Origin: Haemophilus parainfluenzae
GTDB taxonomy: Bacteria; Pseudomonadota; Gammaproteobacteria; Enterobacterales; Pasteurellaceae
Assembly: GCF_014931375.1 (NCBI RefSeq)
Contig: NZ_CP063117.1
Location: 1,674,501 to 1,738,500, forward strand
Direction of reading: 5' to 3'
DNA: 64,000 bases
Shown: positions 26,730-37,038 of the stretch, piece after piece
How the letters are laid out: every line of letters begins with the position of its first letter
Numbering within the stretch: the first letter of the stretch is position 1
Notes under the pieces: model-generated
What the model was told of the DNA's origin: nothing
Databases searched by the model: none
The model's input: the letters and a program-made list of their open reading frames with translations, nothing else
Made by a program: the position numbers and the translations under genes

Positions 26730-28430
26730 ATGTTACGTCGAAATGTCACTTTTTGTTTTTTATTGTGTGGGTTGAGCCAAATTAATCTGGCACAAGCCGC
26801 GCCAAGCATACCCAAAATGTTGACAGAAAACGGCTTAACATACTGCACGAATGCATCGGGTTTTTCCTTTAACCCGCAAACTGCTGACGCTGGCACCAGT
26901 ATGAATGTGGTGACGGAACAAATTTATAACAAATTGTTTGATATTAAAGATCATAGTGCAGCGCTTGTTCCGGTGTTAGCACAATCCTATTCTCTTTCAT
27001 CTGATGGTAAACAAATCCTCATTAATCTTCGTAAAGGGGTGAAATTCCATCGTACCCCTTGGTTTACCCCTACACGTGACTTTAATGCAGAAGATGTGGT
27101 CTTTTCGATTAATCGTGTTTTAGGGCATGATACTTACCTACCAACACTTTCAGATGATGTGGTCACCTATAAAAATCCACAATATAGAATCTTCCATGAG
27201 CAAGCCAAAAAGGTACACTTTCCTTATTTTGAAAGTATTAAGCTGAATCAAAAAATTAAAAGTATCACAGCAACGAATCCTTATCAGGTTAAAATTGATC
27301 TGTTTGAACCCGATGCCTCTATTCTTTCCCATCTTGCCAGTCAATACTCTATTATTTTCTCGCAAGAATATGCGTATCAATTAAGTGCGGATGATAATCT
27401 CGCCCAATTGGATACGCATCCTGTTGGCACGGGCCCTTATCAAGTGAAAGATTACATTTATAACCAATATGTTCGCTTGGTTCGTAATGAGGATTATTGG
27501 AAAAAAGAAGCTAAAATTAAAAATATCATCGTGGATCTTTCTACGGATCGTACGGGACGTTTAATAAAATTCTTTAATAATGAATGCCAAATTGCTTCTT
27601 ACCCTGAAGTTAGCCAACTCGGTTTATTAAGCGAAAAAGATGATCGCTATTATCTGCAATCTACAGATGGAATGAACCTGGCCTATTTAGCTTTTAATTT
27701 CCAAAAGCCATTAATGCAGGATAAAACCATTCGCCAAGCCATTTCGCAAAGTTTAAACCGTTTTAGAATTGTGCGAAATATTTACCACAACACAGCAACG
27801 GTGGCGAATAACATTATTCCTGAAATTTCTTGGGCTTCTGCAATTAATACGCCTGATTTTCCTTATGATTATCAGCCTGCAGAAGCAGAAAAAACATTAC
27901 GCGATAAAAAACTCACGTTAAATATGTGGGTGATGAATGAAGAGCAAGTGTATAACCCAGCCCCAATTAAAATGGCGGAGCTCATTAAATGGGATTTAGC
28001 CAAAGCGGGCGTGGATGTTAAAGTACGGTCAGTCACACGTACATATTTAATCGAACAATTACGCAAAGGCACTGAAGATTACGATTTAATCTTAACGGGT
28101 TGGCTTGCTGGAAACCTTGATCCTGACGGTTTTATGCGTCCGATTTTAAGTTGTGATACGCAAAATGAAATCACGAATTTATCAAATTGGTGTAATCCTG
28201 AATTTGATAAGATGATGAATCGTGCGCTAGCGACCAATCATTTATATGAGCGCTCTAAAGCATATAACCATGCGCAAGATCTTATTTTAAATGAGTTGCC
28301 GATTGTGCCAATTGCAAACGTCAAACGACTTTTGGTCGCACGCGGCAATGTTAAAGGAATTGAGATGACCCCATTTGGTAGCATCAATTTTTCTACCTTG
28401 TATTTCATGAAAAATAAGGAGAATAAATAA
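26730..28430 (+). CDS. sapA: SapA, peptide/heme-binding periplasmic protein
   Basis: This protein of about 566 residues is an SBP family 5 (DppA/OppA-like) binding protein with signal peptide ending AQA-APS. DAEDVVFSINRVLG, PVGTGPYQVKDY and the C-terminal YDLILTGWLAGNLDPDGF match family 5. In Haemophilus, Sap binds antimicrobial peptides and also heme, protecting the cell and feeding it. I chose the ATG at 26730, which begins the signal peptide. The earlier frame start lacks a ribosome site. It is the first gene of sapABCDF, with stop-start contact to sapB. Confidence 0.93.
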   Translation: MLRRNVTFCFLLCGLSQINLAQAAPSIPKMLTENGLTYCTNASGFSFNPQTADAGTSMNVVTEQIYNKLFDIKDHSAALVPVLAQSYSLSSDGKQILINLRKGVKFHRTPWFTPTRDFNAEDVVFSINRVLGHDTYLPTLSDDVVTYKNPQYRIFHEQAKKVHFPYFESIKLNQKIKSITATNPYQVKIDLFEPDASILSHLASQYSIIFSQEYAYQLSADDNLAQLDTHPVGTGPYQVKDYIYNQYVRLVRNEDYWKKEAKIKNIIVDLSTDRTGRLIKFFNNECQIASYPEVSQLGLLSEKDDRYYLQSTDGMNLAYLAFNFQKPLMQDKTIRQAISQSLNRFRIVRNIYHNTATVANNIIPEISWASAINTPDFPYDYQPAEAEKTLRDKKLTLNMWVMNEEQVYNPAPIKMAELIKWDLAKAGVDVKVRSVTRTYLIEQLRKGTEDYDLILTGWLAGNLDPDGFMRPILSCDTQNEITNLSNWCNPEFDKMMNRALATNHLYERSKAYNHAQDLILNELPIVPIANVKRLLVARGNVKGIEMTPFGSINFSTLYFMKNKENK

Positions 28431-29395
28431 TGCTCGTTTCAGCGATCCGTCATGTGATTTGGGTAAGCATTTTATTATTGATTTTATCCGTATTAAGTTT
28501 TGTGATTTTAATGCGAGATCCGCTCAACGCCGATCTTGTCACAAATAACATTTATAGTGCTTATTATCATTACCTTATATCATTGTTACAGGGCGATTTA
28601 GGGATTACCTATAACGGCGGAGAATCCTTAAAAGATTTAATTTTTACGGTATTACCACCCACATTAGAACTCTGTTTTACTGCGCTCTTATTAGCTTGTA
28701 TCTTAGGTATTCCTCTCGGTGTATTAAGTGCGGTCTATAATCAACGTGTTTTTTCACGTACATTGCAGGGTATATCCAATGTTGGTTTGTCTATTCCGAT
28801 TTTCTGGTTTGCACCAATTTTGCTTTATGTAGCAGCGATTCAAAGCTGGGAGATCGCAGCCATTGGGCAATATAATTTACTCTATGAAATCAAACCTATC
28901 ACGGGTTTCCCTATTATTGATGTGTGGTTTGTGGATGTGCCTTACCGAACTAAAATCGTACAAAATGTTTTACAACATCTAGCCTTGCCTACATTAGTGC
29001 TTTGTATTCTGCCGACCATGGAATTTATCCGCATCATTCAGCAACGAGCAGATTATTTACTTCAACAAGAATATGCTAAAGCAGCCGCAACACGTGGCTG
29101 GTCAAAATGGGCGATTTTAAGACGTTATGTTTTCCGCAATACTTTTCCGTTATTAATTCCACAACTTACGCGTGTATTTACCTTAGTATTAACGCAATGT
29201 ATGTTGGTTGAGACGGTATTAGGCTGGCCAGGAATTGGACGTTGGTTGATTGATGCCGTAACCCAACAAGATTACAACAGTATTTCTGCCGGTGTAGTTG
29301 TAATTGGTATTTGTATCATTATTATTGATACCTTCGCCAAGTTGCTCATGTTTGTGTTAGATCCATTGAATAAGAAGGGCTGGTATGCAAGATAG
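28430..29395 (+). CDS. sapB: SapB, ABC permease
   Basis: This 321-residue inner-membrane permease of the DppB type has about six helices. The EYAKAAATRGWSKWAILRRYVFRN coupling segment (about 209-232) contains the conserved ...EAA---G----- element. It forms the channel with SapC. It starts at the sapA stop and overlaps sapC by 11 bases. Confidence 0.95.
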   Translation: MLVSAIRHVIWVSILLLILSVLSFVILMRDPLNADLVTNNIYSAYYHYLISLLQGDLGITYNGGESLKDLIFTVLPPTLELCFTALLLACILGIPLGVLSAVYNQRVFSRTLQGISNVGLSIPIFWFAPILLYVAAIQSWEIAAIGQYNLLYEIKPITGFPIIDVWFVDVPYRTKIVQNVLQHLALPTLVLCILPTMEFIRIIQQRADYLLQQEYAKAAATRGWSKWAILRRYVFRNTFPLLIPQLTRVFTLVLTQCMLVETVLGWPGIGRWLIDAVTQQDYNSISAGVVVIGICIIIIDTFAKLLMFVLDPLNKKGWYAR

Positions 29396-30272
29396 AGAAC
29401 CTGATGAATTTCGCGAAAGCACCTCCTTCTTTCAGATTTGGTTGCTTTTCCGTCAGAATCGCGTGGCATTATTCTGTTTCTATTTATTTTGTCTTCTGAT
29501 TTTGACCGCACTTTTTCCTAAACTCATTATGCCTTATAGCGAAAGCATGGAGTTTGTCGGAGAAGAACTCATGCCGCCATCTTGGGTAGAAAAAGGTCGT
29601 ATTGCTTTTTTCTTTGGTACGGATGATCTTGGTCGTGATGTACTCAGTCGATTAATTATGGGGACACAATATACTCTCGGTTCCTCTCTTTTAGTGGTCA
29701 TTGCTGTGGCAATTATTGGCGGCGCATTAGGTATTCTTGCCGGTATGTCAGAAGGGATTAAATCCCGTTTCTTAGGTCATATTTTTGATGCGTTTTTATC
29801 TATCCCCATTTTGCTGATTGCTATTATTATTTCCACGTTAATGGAACCAAGCTTAATAAATGCCATGTTTGCCACTCTGTTGGCTATTTTGCCTTATTTT
29901 GTACATGCGATTTATCAAGCTATTCAGCAAGAACTAAAGAAAGACTACGTACTCTTACTGAAATTAGATGGTATTTCAAACTGGGAATTATTAAAAACGA
30001 CAATCTTGCCGAATATTAGTGTCGTCTATACGCAAGAAATTTCTCGTGCATTTGTGGTCGCTATTTTAGATATTACGGCACTCAGCTTTATTTCTCTTGG
30101 TGCACAACGTCCAATGCCAGAATGGGGCGCAATGATTAAAGATTCGTTAGAGCTGATTTATCTTGCCCCTTGGACAGTTTTATTACCGGGCTTTGCTATT
30201 ATTTTCACCATTTTATTAAGCATTATTTTTACTAACGGATTGTGTAAAGCAATCAATAAATATTACGAGTAA
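29385..30272 (+). CDS. sapC: SapC, ABC permease
   Basis: This 295-residue permease of the DppC type has an N-terminal cytoplasmic segment and about six helices. The FFGTDDLGRDVLSRLIMGTQYTL hallmark lies near residues 78-100. The coupling loop is in LLLKLDGISNWELLKTTILPN (about 188-208). It partners SapB. The start overlaps sapB, and an AAGGG ribosome site lies inside that gene. Confidence 0.95.
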   Translation: MQDREPDEFRESTSFFQIWLLFRQNRVALFCFYLFCLLILTALFPKLIMPYSESMEFVGEELMPPSWVEKGRIAFFFGTDDLGRDVLSRLIMGTQYTLGSSLLVVIAVAIIGGALGILAGMSEGIKSRFLGHIFDAFLSIPILLIAIIISTLMEPSLINAMFATLLAILPYFVHAIYQAIQQELKKDYVLLLKLDGISNWELLKTTILPNISVVYTQEISRAFVVAILDITALSFISLGAQRPMPEWGAMIKDSLELIYLAPWTVLLPGFAIIFTILLSIIFTNGLCKAINKYYE

Positions 30273-30275
30273 CCC

Positions 30276-31331
30276 ATGGCGCTGTTAGATATTCGCAATC
30301 TTAATATTGAAATTCAAACACCAAACGGTCGCATGAAAATTGTGGACGGCGTCAATCTTTCGCTTAATGAAGGGGAAATTCTAGGGCTCGTCGGTGAATC
30401 AGGTTCAGGTAAAAGTTTAATCGCTAAAGTAATCAGTAATTCCATTAAAGATAACTGGATTGTCACCGCTGACCGTTTTCGTTTTAATGATGTTGAATTG
30501 CTTAAACTGACACCGAATCAACGTCGAAAAATCGTTGGAAAAGAAATTTCAATGATCTTCCAAAATCCATTAAGTTGCCTTGATCCAAGCCGAAAAATTG
30601 GTAAACAGCTTATTCAAAGTATTCCGAACTGGACCTTTAAAGGTCGCTGGTGGCAATGGTTTGGCTGGAAAAAGCGCCGTGCAATTGAGTTGCTACACCG
30701 TGTAGGGATTAAAAACCACCAAGACATTATGGCAAGTTATCCTACTGAGATCACTGAAGGTGAAGGCCAAAAAGTGATGATTGCGATAGCAGTGGCGAAT
30801 CAACCTCGTCTATTAATTGCGGACGAACCCACAAATTCTTTGGAATCTATTACGGCCTTGCAAATTTTCCGTTTGCTTTCGAGCATGAATCAAAACCAAG
30901 GCACAACGATTTTATTAGCAAGTAACGATCTTAAAAGTATCAGCGAATGGTGTGATAGTATTTCCGTCCTTTATTGTGGGCAAAATACAGAGTCTGGGCC
31001 AACCGACCAAATATTAGAAATGCCTCACCATCCTTATACGCAGGCATTACTTTACTCTGTGCCGGATTTTAGTCACCCCTTAGGTTTTAAAAGCAAATTA
31101 GGAACACTAGAAGGCACCGTACCAATTTTGGAACAAATGCCTATTGGTTGTCGTTTAGGACCTCGTTGTCCTTTCGCTCAACGGGAATGCATTCAAAAGC
31201 CAAGCCGATATCGTATTAAACAGCATGAGTTTTCCTGCCATCATCCGATTAATCTTCGAGAACGGCAGTTTAAAGATAAAATTGAAACTTCACCGCTTAC
31301 GCTCAATACCGACTCAAAAGGAAACGAATAA
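30276..31331 (+). CDS. sapD: SapD, ABC ATPase
   Basis: This 351-residue ATPase has Walker [10 protein letters not shown] (about 40-48), a Q-loop in MIFQNP and Walker [13 protein letters not shown]. The signature is degenerate, EITEGEGQK instead of LSGGQ, and the H-loop reads LASNDL, with Asn where His is usual. The C-terminal [15 protein letters not shown] segment is the oligopeptide-ABC tail with its iron-sulfur-type cysteines. The altered motifs suggest slow or asymmetric ATP use. It is joined end-to-start with sapF. Confidence 0.94.
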   Translation: MALLDIRNLNIEIQTPNGRMKIVDGVNLSLNEGEILGLVGESGSGKSLIAKVISNSIKDNWIVTADRFRFNDVELLKLTPNQRRKIVGKEISMIFQNPLSCLDPSRKIGKQLIQSIPNWTFKGRWWQWFGWKKRRAIELLHRVGIKNHQDIMASYPTEITEGEGQKVMIAIAVANQPRLLIADEPTNSLESITALQIFRLLSSMNQNQGTTILLASNDLKSISEWCDSISVLYCGQNTESGPTDQILEMPHHPYTQALLYSVPDFSHPLGFKSKLGTLEGTVPILEQMPIGCRLGPRCPFAQRECIQKPSRYRIKQHEFSCHHPINLRERQFKDKIETSPLTLNTDSKGNE

Positions 31332-32134
31332 TGCCATTATTACAAGTGGAAAATCTCAGTAAAACCTTTGATGAACCCACCAAATTTTTGGGCTCAGAGC
31401 AATTTTATGCGGTAAAAGACGTCAGCTTTACACTTAACCGTAAAGAAACCCTTGCGATTATCGGTAAAAATGGTTCAGGTAAATCAACATTAGTGAAAAT
31501 GATTGCGGGAATTACCTCTCCTACATCAGGGAAAATCTTATTTAATGGTTTACCATTACAATTTGAAGATTTTCACTATCGTGCACAGCATATTCGAATG
31601 GTTTTCCAAGATGCGAATTCAGCGTTTAACCCGCGTTTAAACATTGGGCAAGCCTTAGATGCACCACTACGATTAATTACCGATTGGGATGAAGAAACGC
31701 GTAATGAAAAAATCTTTGAAACGCTTTCATTAGTCGGACTTTATCCTGATTATACGAATCTTAAAATCAAGCATTTATCTGTCAGTCAAAAACAACGGAT
31801 CGCCTTGGCTCGTGCGCTGATTCTTCAACCTGAGATCATTATTATTGATGATGCATTGAGTACATTAGATGCCTCTGTGCGTATTCAATTGCTTAATCTG
31901 ATTTTAGATTTACAAGAACATTTAGGGATTTCCTATATTTATGTTGGACAACATTTAGGCATTATCAAACATATTGCAGATCAAGTTTTGGTGATGGATG
32001 ATGGTGAAATTATCGAATCTGGTAAACCAAGAGAGATCTTTTCTAATCCTCAAAACAATATTACTCGCTTACTTGTAGAAAGCCATTTTGGTCAATTGCT
32101 TGATGAAAATGCTTGGCAAACAACGACTTCCTAA
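31331..32134 (+). CDS. sapF: SapF, ABC ATPase
   Basis: This 267-residue ATPase has Walker [10 protein letters not shown] (about 47-55). The signature is LSVSQKQR, Walker B ends IIIIDDAL with Asp in place of the catalytic Glu, and the H-loop is YVGQHL with Gln for His. It pairs with SapD under SapB/SapC. Both Sap ATPases therefore depart from the standard catalytic set. It is the last gene of the operon. A variant uptake-like sequence follows at about 32190. Confidence 0.93.
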   Translation: MPLLQVENLSKTFDEPTKFLGSEQFYAVKDVSFTLNRKETLAIIGKNGSGKSTLVKMIAGITSPTSGKILFNGLPLQFEDFHYRAQHIRMVFQDANSAFNPRLNIGQALDAPLRLITDWDEETRNEKIFETLSLVGLYPDYTNLKIKHLSVSQKQRIALARALILQPEIIIIDDALSTLDASVRIQLLNLILDLQEHLGISYIYVGQHLGIIKHIADQVLVMDDGEIIESGKPREIFSNPQNNITRLLVESHFGQLLDENAWQTTTS

Positions 32135-32229
32135 TTCTCTTTAAAATAAGTTAGGCATAGACATCTCAAAAAAACGTCTTTAAAATTGACCGCTCTTTTC
32201 ACTCTTTTTAACAAAACAGGAAAGCAATT

Positions 32230-33162
32230 ATGCAAGCGTTATTAAAACTCACTAACTTTATGAGCAAAACTTTCGCATTATGGGCGATTGTTTTTGCTCT
32301 TCTCGCCTTTCTCTTCCCTGAGCAATTCAAAATTTTTGCACCATGCATTCCTTACCTTTTAGGTTTGGTGATGTTTGGTATGGGAATTACCTTAACTTTT
32401 GCTGATTTCACTGAAGTGGCTAAACACCCTAAATCAGTATTCATTGGTGTAGCGGGTCAATTTATCATTATGCCGGCTATTGCCTTTGGATTAGCAAAAG
32501 CCTTTGATTTACCGGCTGATTTAGCGGTTGGTGTGATTCTTGTGGGGGCTTGCCCGGGTGGCACCTCGTCAAACGTAATGACCTATTTAGCGAAAGGTAA
32601 CACCGCACTTTCTGTTGCTTGTACCACAATCTCTACCTTACTTTCACCAGTATTAACCCCTGCTATTTTCTATGTATTAGCAAGCCAATGGTTAGATATT
32701 AATGCGGGCGCGATGTTTATGTCTGTATTACAAATGGTATTATTCCCAATTTTCTTAGGTTTAGTCGTTCATGCACTTTTCAAAAAGCAAGTGGAACAAG
32801 CTAGCCAAACTATGCCATTAGTCTCTGTTATTTCTATCGTCTTAATCTTGGCAGCGGTAGTGGCAGTAAGCAAAGACAAAATCATAGAATCAGGCCTATT
32901 AATTTTCAGCGTGGTAGTTTTACATAACTGCTTAGGCTATTTAATTGGTTACTTTGCGGCAAAATTATTCAAACTTAATACGGCGGATAGTAAAGCGGTG
33001 GCAATTGAAGTAGGTATGCAAAACTCAGGTTTAGGTGCTGCATTAGCTGCTGCTCATTTCAACCCAATTGCGGCGGTACCAAGTGCTTTATTCAGTTTCT
33101 GGCACAATGTATCGGGTCCAATTTTGGCGAATATTTTCTCTAATATCAAAAATGAAAAATAA
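32230..33162 (+). CDS. bile acid:sodium symporter (BASS) family transporter
   Basis: This 310-residue protein has about nine to ten hydrophobic helices. The conserved [19 protein letters not shown] (about 108-126) and [18 protein letters not shown] (about 260-277) are the sodium- and substrate-binding crossover motifs of the BASS family. Bacterial members move organic anions such as pantoate or keto acids, and the substrate is not evident here. It has its own ribosome site and is followed by a strong hairpin. Confidence 0.88.
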   Translation: MQALLKLTNFMSKTFALWAIVFALLAFLFPEQFKIFAPCIPYLLGLVMFGMGITLTFADFTEVAKHPKSVFIGVAGQFIIMPAIAFGLAKAFDLPADLAVGVILVGACPGGTSSNVMTYLAKGNTALSVACTTISTLLSPVLTPAIFYVLASQWLDINAGAMFMSVLQMVLFPIFLGLVVHALFKKQVEQASQTMPLVSVISIVLILAAVVAVSKDKIIESGLLIFSVVVLHNCLGYLIGYFAAKLFKLNTADSKAVAIEVGMQNSGLGAALAAAHFNPIAAVPSALFSFWHNVSGPILANIFSNIKNEK

Positions 33163-33181
33163 GCTATTTGGGTAAAAAAAT

Positions 33182-33212
33182 AAGGGCGGAAATTACATTC
33201 CGCCCTTTTTAT
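33182..33212. terminator. terminator between the BASS gene and sppA
   Basis: AAGGGCGGAA (33182-33191) pairs with TTCCGCCCTT (33198-33207), followed by TTT. It lies between convergent genes. Confidence 0.88.
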
Positions 33213-33223
33213 ATTTTACTGTT

Positions 33224-35086
33224 TTACTTAACCGAACCACAATTTAAACAATACAAATACTGCCCTTTTGGATCATTAAATTTGGTTAACACATTCAGCT
33301 GTTTTTTCACTTGATGCACTTCCTGTGGCAGTCCCAACCAATTTGTCAGTAACGCTTGACCTTTTTGTTTAAGCTTGCGATCTAATTTAGCAAAGAAACT
33401 ATTATCTTCATCCACCAACCATTGCACACTAAAATTATCCATGTATTTATCAGGATGTTGATTGACTAGTGCGACCACTTTATCAATGGCTACATCAATA
33501 TCGCCTAATTCATCCACTAAGCCATTTTTCTGTGCATCTTGCCCTAACCAAACTTGGCCCTGAGCAATTTTATCCACTTTATCTTTTGATAATTGACGAC
33601 CACGGCTTACCACATCTAAGAAGCGCTCATAACCATTTTCGATGCTAAGTTGATAAATATCCTGTGTATTTTTACCCAATGGACTTAAAGCTGACGTTTC
33701 CGCGAGATCCGTTGTCGCTACGCCATCAGTACTCATTCCCATTTTTTTGATTGTATTTTCAAAGGTTGGGAATAATGCAAAAATCCCGATTGAACCCGTA
33801 ATCGTATTTTTATCCGCCACGATATAGTCAGCAGTTGAAGAAATCCAATAACCACCAGAAGCTGCCATGCCTCCCATTGATACTACAACAGGTTTGCCTG
33901 CTTTTTGAAGATTTTCGGTTTCCTGGCGAATAATTTCAGAGGCAAATGCACTGCCACCCGGTGAGTTAACACGGAGAACAACCGCCTTCACTTTCTCGTT
34001 ATCGTAGGCTTGTCTCAATAACTTCGCAATGGTATCGCCGCCAGCTGATTCTTCATCGCTTTCACCATCAATAATGGTCCCTTCGACATTCACTACCGCA
34101 ACAATATTTTTTTCATTTGGCTCAACAGAGAAACGATCGCCTAAATCAGATAAATAATCTTCAAAATCCACTAATTTGGCTTTGCCTTCTTCATCTTGAC
34201 CGAAAAGTGCGGTCAATTTTTTATCTAAATCCAATCTTGTCGCAAACTGTGTCACCAACTGACGTTTTTTCACATAAGCCGTTTCATCACCTTTTAACGC
34301 TTTTAAATCACTAATGTATTTTTGTGCATTCGGTAATACATCATTGGCGGTAATATGACGATTAACCATTAATGTTTGCATATAGTTTTGCCACATGCCA
34401 CCAAGCCATTTTTGCATATTTGCTTTTGCTTCTGGCGACATATCATCACGCAAGAAAGGTTCTACCGCGGACTTATATGTCCCTACACGGAAAATATGTG
34501 GTGTAATTTCAAGTTTTTCGAGCATAGATTTAAAGTAAAGGTTTTCCTGACGCAAACCTTGAATACCGACTTGCCCAATTGGATTGAGATAAATGTCATC
34601 CGCAAAACTCGCGAGGAAATATTGTGCCTGTGTGTAATTGTCAGCATAAGCAATAACCGGCTTTTCTGACTCTTTGAAGCTTTGAATCGCTTTCCCTACA
34701 TATTCTAATGAGGGAAGATCGCCCCCTTCAAAGTCATTTAAATTCAGCACTAAACCACGAATTCGTTCATCATCTTTTGCAGATAAAATACTTTGTACCA
34801 CATCAAAAGTGGAATATTTATAAGAGACCTTTTCATTATTTAAACGTTGAAATTCCTCTTGCCAACTCAGCATATCTTCCGTGTTATCTGCAAGATAGCC
34901 TGTTAAATTTAAATATAATGCGCCTTGATCGCCCGATAAAACTTGGCTTTTCTTACCATCACTAAAAAGGCTGACAAGCACAATCAATGCTAAAACAAAC
35001 AGTAAGAACACAAAATTCATCACAAGATTTCGGATAAAATTGAGCGCTTTACAACAAAATTTCAATACGCTTAAGATGACATTCAT
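33224..35086 (-). CDS. sppA: signal peptide peptidase SppA (67-kDa type)
   Basis: This 620-residue protein has one N-terminal membrane anchor (about 20-45) and tandem SppA/ClpP-fold domains. The catalytic lysine lies in the N-terminal domain (VGTYKSAVEPF) and the serine in the C-terminal domain (MGGMAASGGYWISS), as in E. coli SppA. It cleaves leftover signal peptides in the membrane. The sequence ends in CLNCGS, a short Cys pair of unknown use. Several uptake sequences or variants lie within. Confidence 0.95.
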   Translation of the reverse strand: MNVILSVLKFCCKALNFIRNLVMNFVFLLFVLALIVLVSLFSDGKKSQVLSGDQGALYLNLTGYLADNTEDMLSWQEEFQRLNNEKVSYKYSTFDVVQSILSAKDDERIRGLVLNLNDFEGGDLPSLEYVGKAIQSFKESEKPVIAYADNYTQAQYFLASFADDIYLNPIGQVGIQGLRQENLYFKSMLEKLEITPHIFRVGTYKSAVEPFLRDDMSPEAKANMQKWLGGMWQNYMQTLMVNRHITANDVLPNAQKYISDLKALKGDETAYVKKRQLVTQFATRLDLDKKLTALFGQDEEGKAKLVDFEDYLSDLGDRFSVEPNEKNIVAVVNVEGTIIDGESDEESAGGDTIAKLLRQAYDNEKVKAVVLRVNSPGGSAFASEIIRQETENLQKAGKPVVVSMGGMAASGGYWISSTADYIVADKNTITGSIGIFALFPTFENTIKKMGMSTDGVATTDLAETSALSPLGKNTQDIYQLSIENGYERFLDVVSRGRQLSKDKVDKIAQGQVWLGQDAQKNGLVDELGDIDVAIDKVVALVNQHPDKYMDNFSVQWLVDEDNSFFAKLDRKLKQKGQALLTNWLGLPQEVHQVKKQLNVLTKFNDPKGQYLYCLNCGSVK

Positions 35087-35196
35087 GCGAAATTAAACCT
35101 TTAAAACGGAAATAAAAATTGTGCGTAGCCTATCATAAAGTCCCATGAAAAACTATGCTATAATCAACCGCACTTAACTAGAAGAAGGAAAATACT

Positions 35197-35751
35197 ATGG
35201 ATGCATTAACCCTTTTAACACAACGCAAATCGAATAAAAAATTAACTGCACCTGCACCTAGCCAAGTGCAATTAGAACAAATGTTTCAAGCCGCTTTACA
35301 TACACCTGATCATGGTAAACTTGAGCCTTATCATTTCGTGGTAATCCAAGGCACAGGTTTAAGTAAATTGGAAAGCTTGCTCAAAGCGGCGGTGACTGAA
35401 TTTGATTTAGGTGAAGAACGATTAAAAAAAGCAGAGAATTTTGCACGCCGTGCACCGATGGTCATTGCGGTGATTGCTAAAATTAATCATGAAGTGAAAA
35501 AAGTACCAGGTTGGGAACAAATGCTTACTGCAGGTGCAGCAACTTATGCGATTCAACTTGCGGGCAATGCATTGGGTTTTGAAAGTTTTTGGGCAACTGG
35601 TCCTCTCGTTGAGGGACGTGAATTACGTGAAGCATTTGGTTGTAACAAAAATGATAAGATCGTTGCCTTATTACAAATTGGTACAGCAGCTGAAAAATTA
35701 GAAAGAGACTGTAAACCAAAAGATTTATCACGTTTCGTGAGCCATCTATAA
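35197..35751 (+). CDS. nitroreductase, YdjA-like
   Basis: This 184-residue protein of the short YdjA subgroup opens with LLTQRKSNKKLTAPAP (FMN-phosphate loop) and TPDHGKLEPYHFVVI (about 36-50). FWATGPLVEG is the C-terminal substrate loop. It is a dimeric FMN oxidoreductase, and its natural substrate is unknown. It has an uptake sequence just upstream (35166-35174) and a palindromic terminator just downstream. Confidence 0.88.
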   Translation: MDALTLLTQRKSNKKLTAPAPSQVQLEQMFQAALHTPDHGKLEPYHFVVIQGTGLSKLESLLKAAVTEFDLGEERLKKAENFARRAPMVIAVIAKINHEVKKVPGWEQMLTAGAATYAIQLAGNALGFESFWATGPLVEGRELREAFGCNKNDKIVALLQIGTAAEKLERDCKPKDLSRFVSHL

Positions 35752-35761
35752 AGAAAAAATC

Positions 35762-35787
35762 AAAAAAGGCGGAAATTTCCGCCTTTT
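35762..35787. terminator. bidirectional terminator, nitroreductase/metX
   Basis: AAAAGGCGGAAA and its complement TTTCCGCCTTTT form a perfect palindrome between convergent genes. Confidence 0.9.
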
Positions 35788-35796
35788 CTATTGTTC

Positions 35797-36882
35797 TTAT
35801 TCAGACTCGCCTTCTAATCCACTTCTAATTTTATTTTCAAACGCTGTATAATCGACTAAAAAGGCATCATGTCCATAATCTGATGGGAATTCGTAAAATT
35901 TTAAATCGACTCCCGCTTGTTCTAAAAGCTGTTTACTTTTATGTAAATCAATAGATTTAAACAGTTGGTCTGTCGTCACAGAGACTAATGTATAACGTGC
36001 TTTAATTCGAGATAAAGCTTCTTTTACATCCGCATAACCAACACTTGGGTCATATAAATCCAGTGCACGTAATAAATGCAAATAAGTGTTGGCATCAAAA
36101 CGATCTAAGAATTTTTTGCCTTGATAACTCAAATAGGATTCTACTTGAAAGTGATCGCCCCAAAATTGCCCTTCAGATTTAGTTGCACGACCAAATGCCT
36201 TAGCTAACTGCACATCGGTACGATAGGTTAACATTCCTAACATTCGTGCAATGGAAAGGCCTTGATTAGGTGGCGTGCCATCATAATAGTCACCATTATT
36301 GAAATTCGGATCATTAATCACCGCTTGACGCATGACATGGTTAAAACCTATGGCTTCCGCACTAAAGAAGATAGAAGAACAAAGATTGACAATGTTATCC
36401 ATAAAATCTGGATAATCAATTGCCCATTGTGTCGCTTGCATACCACCAAAAGAACCACCTACTATCGCTTTCAAATGCCTAATGCCGAGATAGTCAAGTA
36501 AAGCTTTTTGTACTTTGATAATATCTTGAACAATAATATTCGGGAACTGGCTACCATAAGGCTTTCCCGTAGTGGGATTAATTGAGCTTGGTCCCGTTGT
36601 TCCTTTACAACCGCCTAATACATTTGAACAAATAAAAAAGTATTTAGATGTATCAAATGCGAGGCCATCCCCCATAAAATTTTGCCACCAACCATCTTTA
36701 TTCGGTTCATCAAAATAAGGTTCTGCATCTCCCGTTAAGGCATGACAAATTAATACAGCATTGCTTTTATCTGCATTTAAAGTCCCGTAAGTTTGATATG
36801 CGACATTGATAGGCGAAAGCTTCCCACCCAATGTTAATTGGAGGGGATTGTCTTGAAAAAGCACGACATTTTGCACAGCCAT
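35797..36882 (-). CDS. metX: homoserine O-acetyltransferase
   Basis: This 361-residue alpha/beta-hydrolase-fold enzyme acetylates homoserine with acetyl-CoA for methionine synthesis. The nucleophile is in [10 protein letters not shown] (Ser at about 143), the acid in TTDQLF and the histidine in SDYGHDAFL. The entry [12 protein letters not shown] matches MetX. Tandem MetJ boxes and a strong promoter upstream show methionine control. Confidence 0.96.
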   Translation of the reverse strand: MAVQNVVLFQDNPLQLTLGGKLSPINVAYQTYGTLNADKSNAVLICHALTGDAEPYFDEPNKDGWWQNFMGDGLAFDTSKYFFICSNVLGGCKGTTGPSSINPTTGKPYGSQFPNIIVQDIIKVQKALLDYLGIRHLKAIVGGSFGGMQATQWAIDYPDFMDNIVNLCSSIFFSAEAIGFNHVMRQAVINDPNFNNGDYYDGTPPNQGLSIARMLGMLTYRTDVQLAKAFGRATKSEGQFWGDHFQVESYLSYQGKKFLDRFDANTYLHLLRALDLYDPSVGYADVKEALSRIKARYTLVSVTTDQLFKSIDLHKSKQLLEQAGVDLKFYEFPSDYGHDAFLVDYTAFENKIRSGLEGESE

Positions 36883-36915
36883 TAAATGATAACCTTTTAC
36901 GTTGATGATTTAACA

Positions 36916-36943
36916 ATTATCAACAGCTCATGTTTTTTGTCAA
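36916..36943 (-). promoter_or_regulatory. sigma70 promoter of metX
   Basis: On the minus strand, TTGACA (36943-36938) and GATAAT (36921-36916) stand 16 bases apart. This is a near-consensus promoter about 30-60 bases before the start codon. Confidence 0.75.
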
Positions 36944-36951
36944 GAAATTTT

Positions 36952-36967
36952 AGACGTTTAGACGTCT
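36952..36967 (-). promoter_or_regulatory. tandem MetJ operator
   Basis: AGACGTTT followed directly by AGACGTCT gives two adjacent 8-base met boxes, the second perfect. The operator lies 8 bases upstream of the metX −35 element. MetJ with S-adenosylmethionine should repress from here. Confidence 0.85.
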
Positions 36968-37038
36968 AAATATTTCCTTATCAATTTGGTAAACAAATTA
37001 CACTTGAAATTATTTTGATTTTTCAGTATGTTAGCAAT

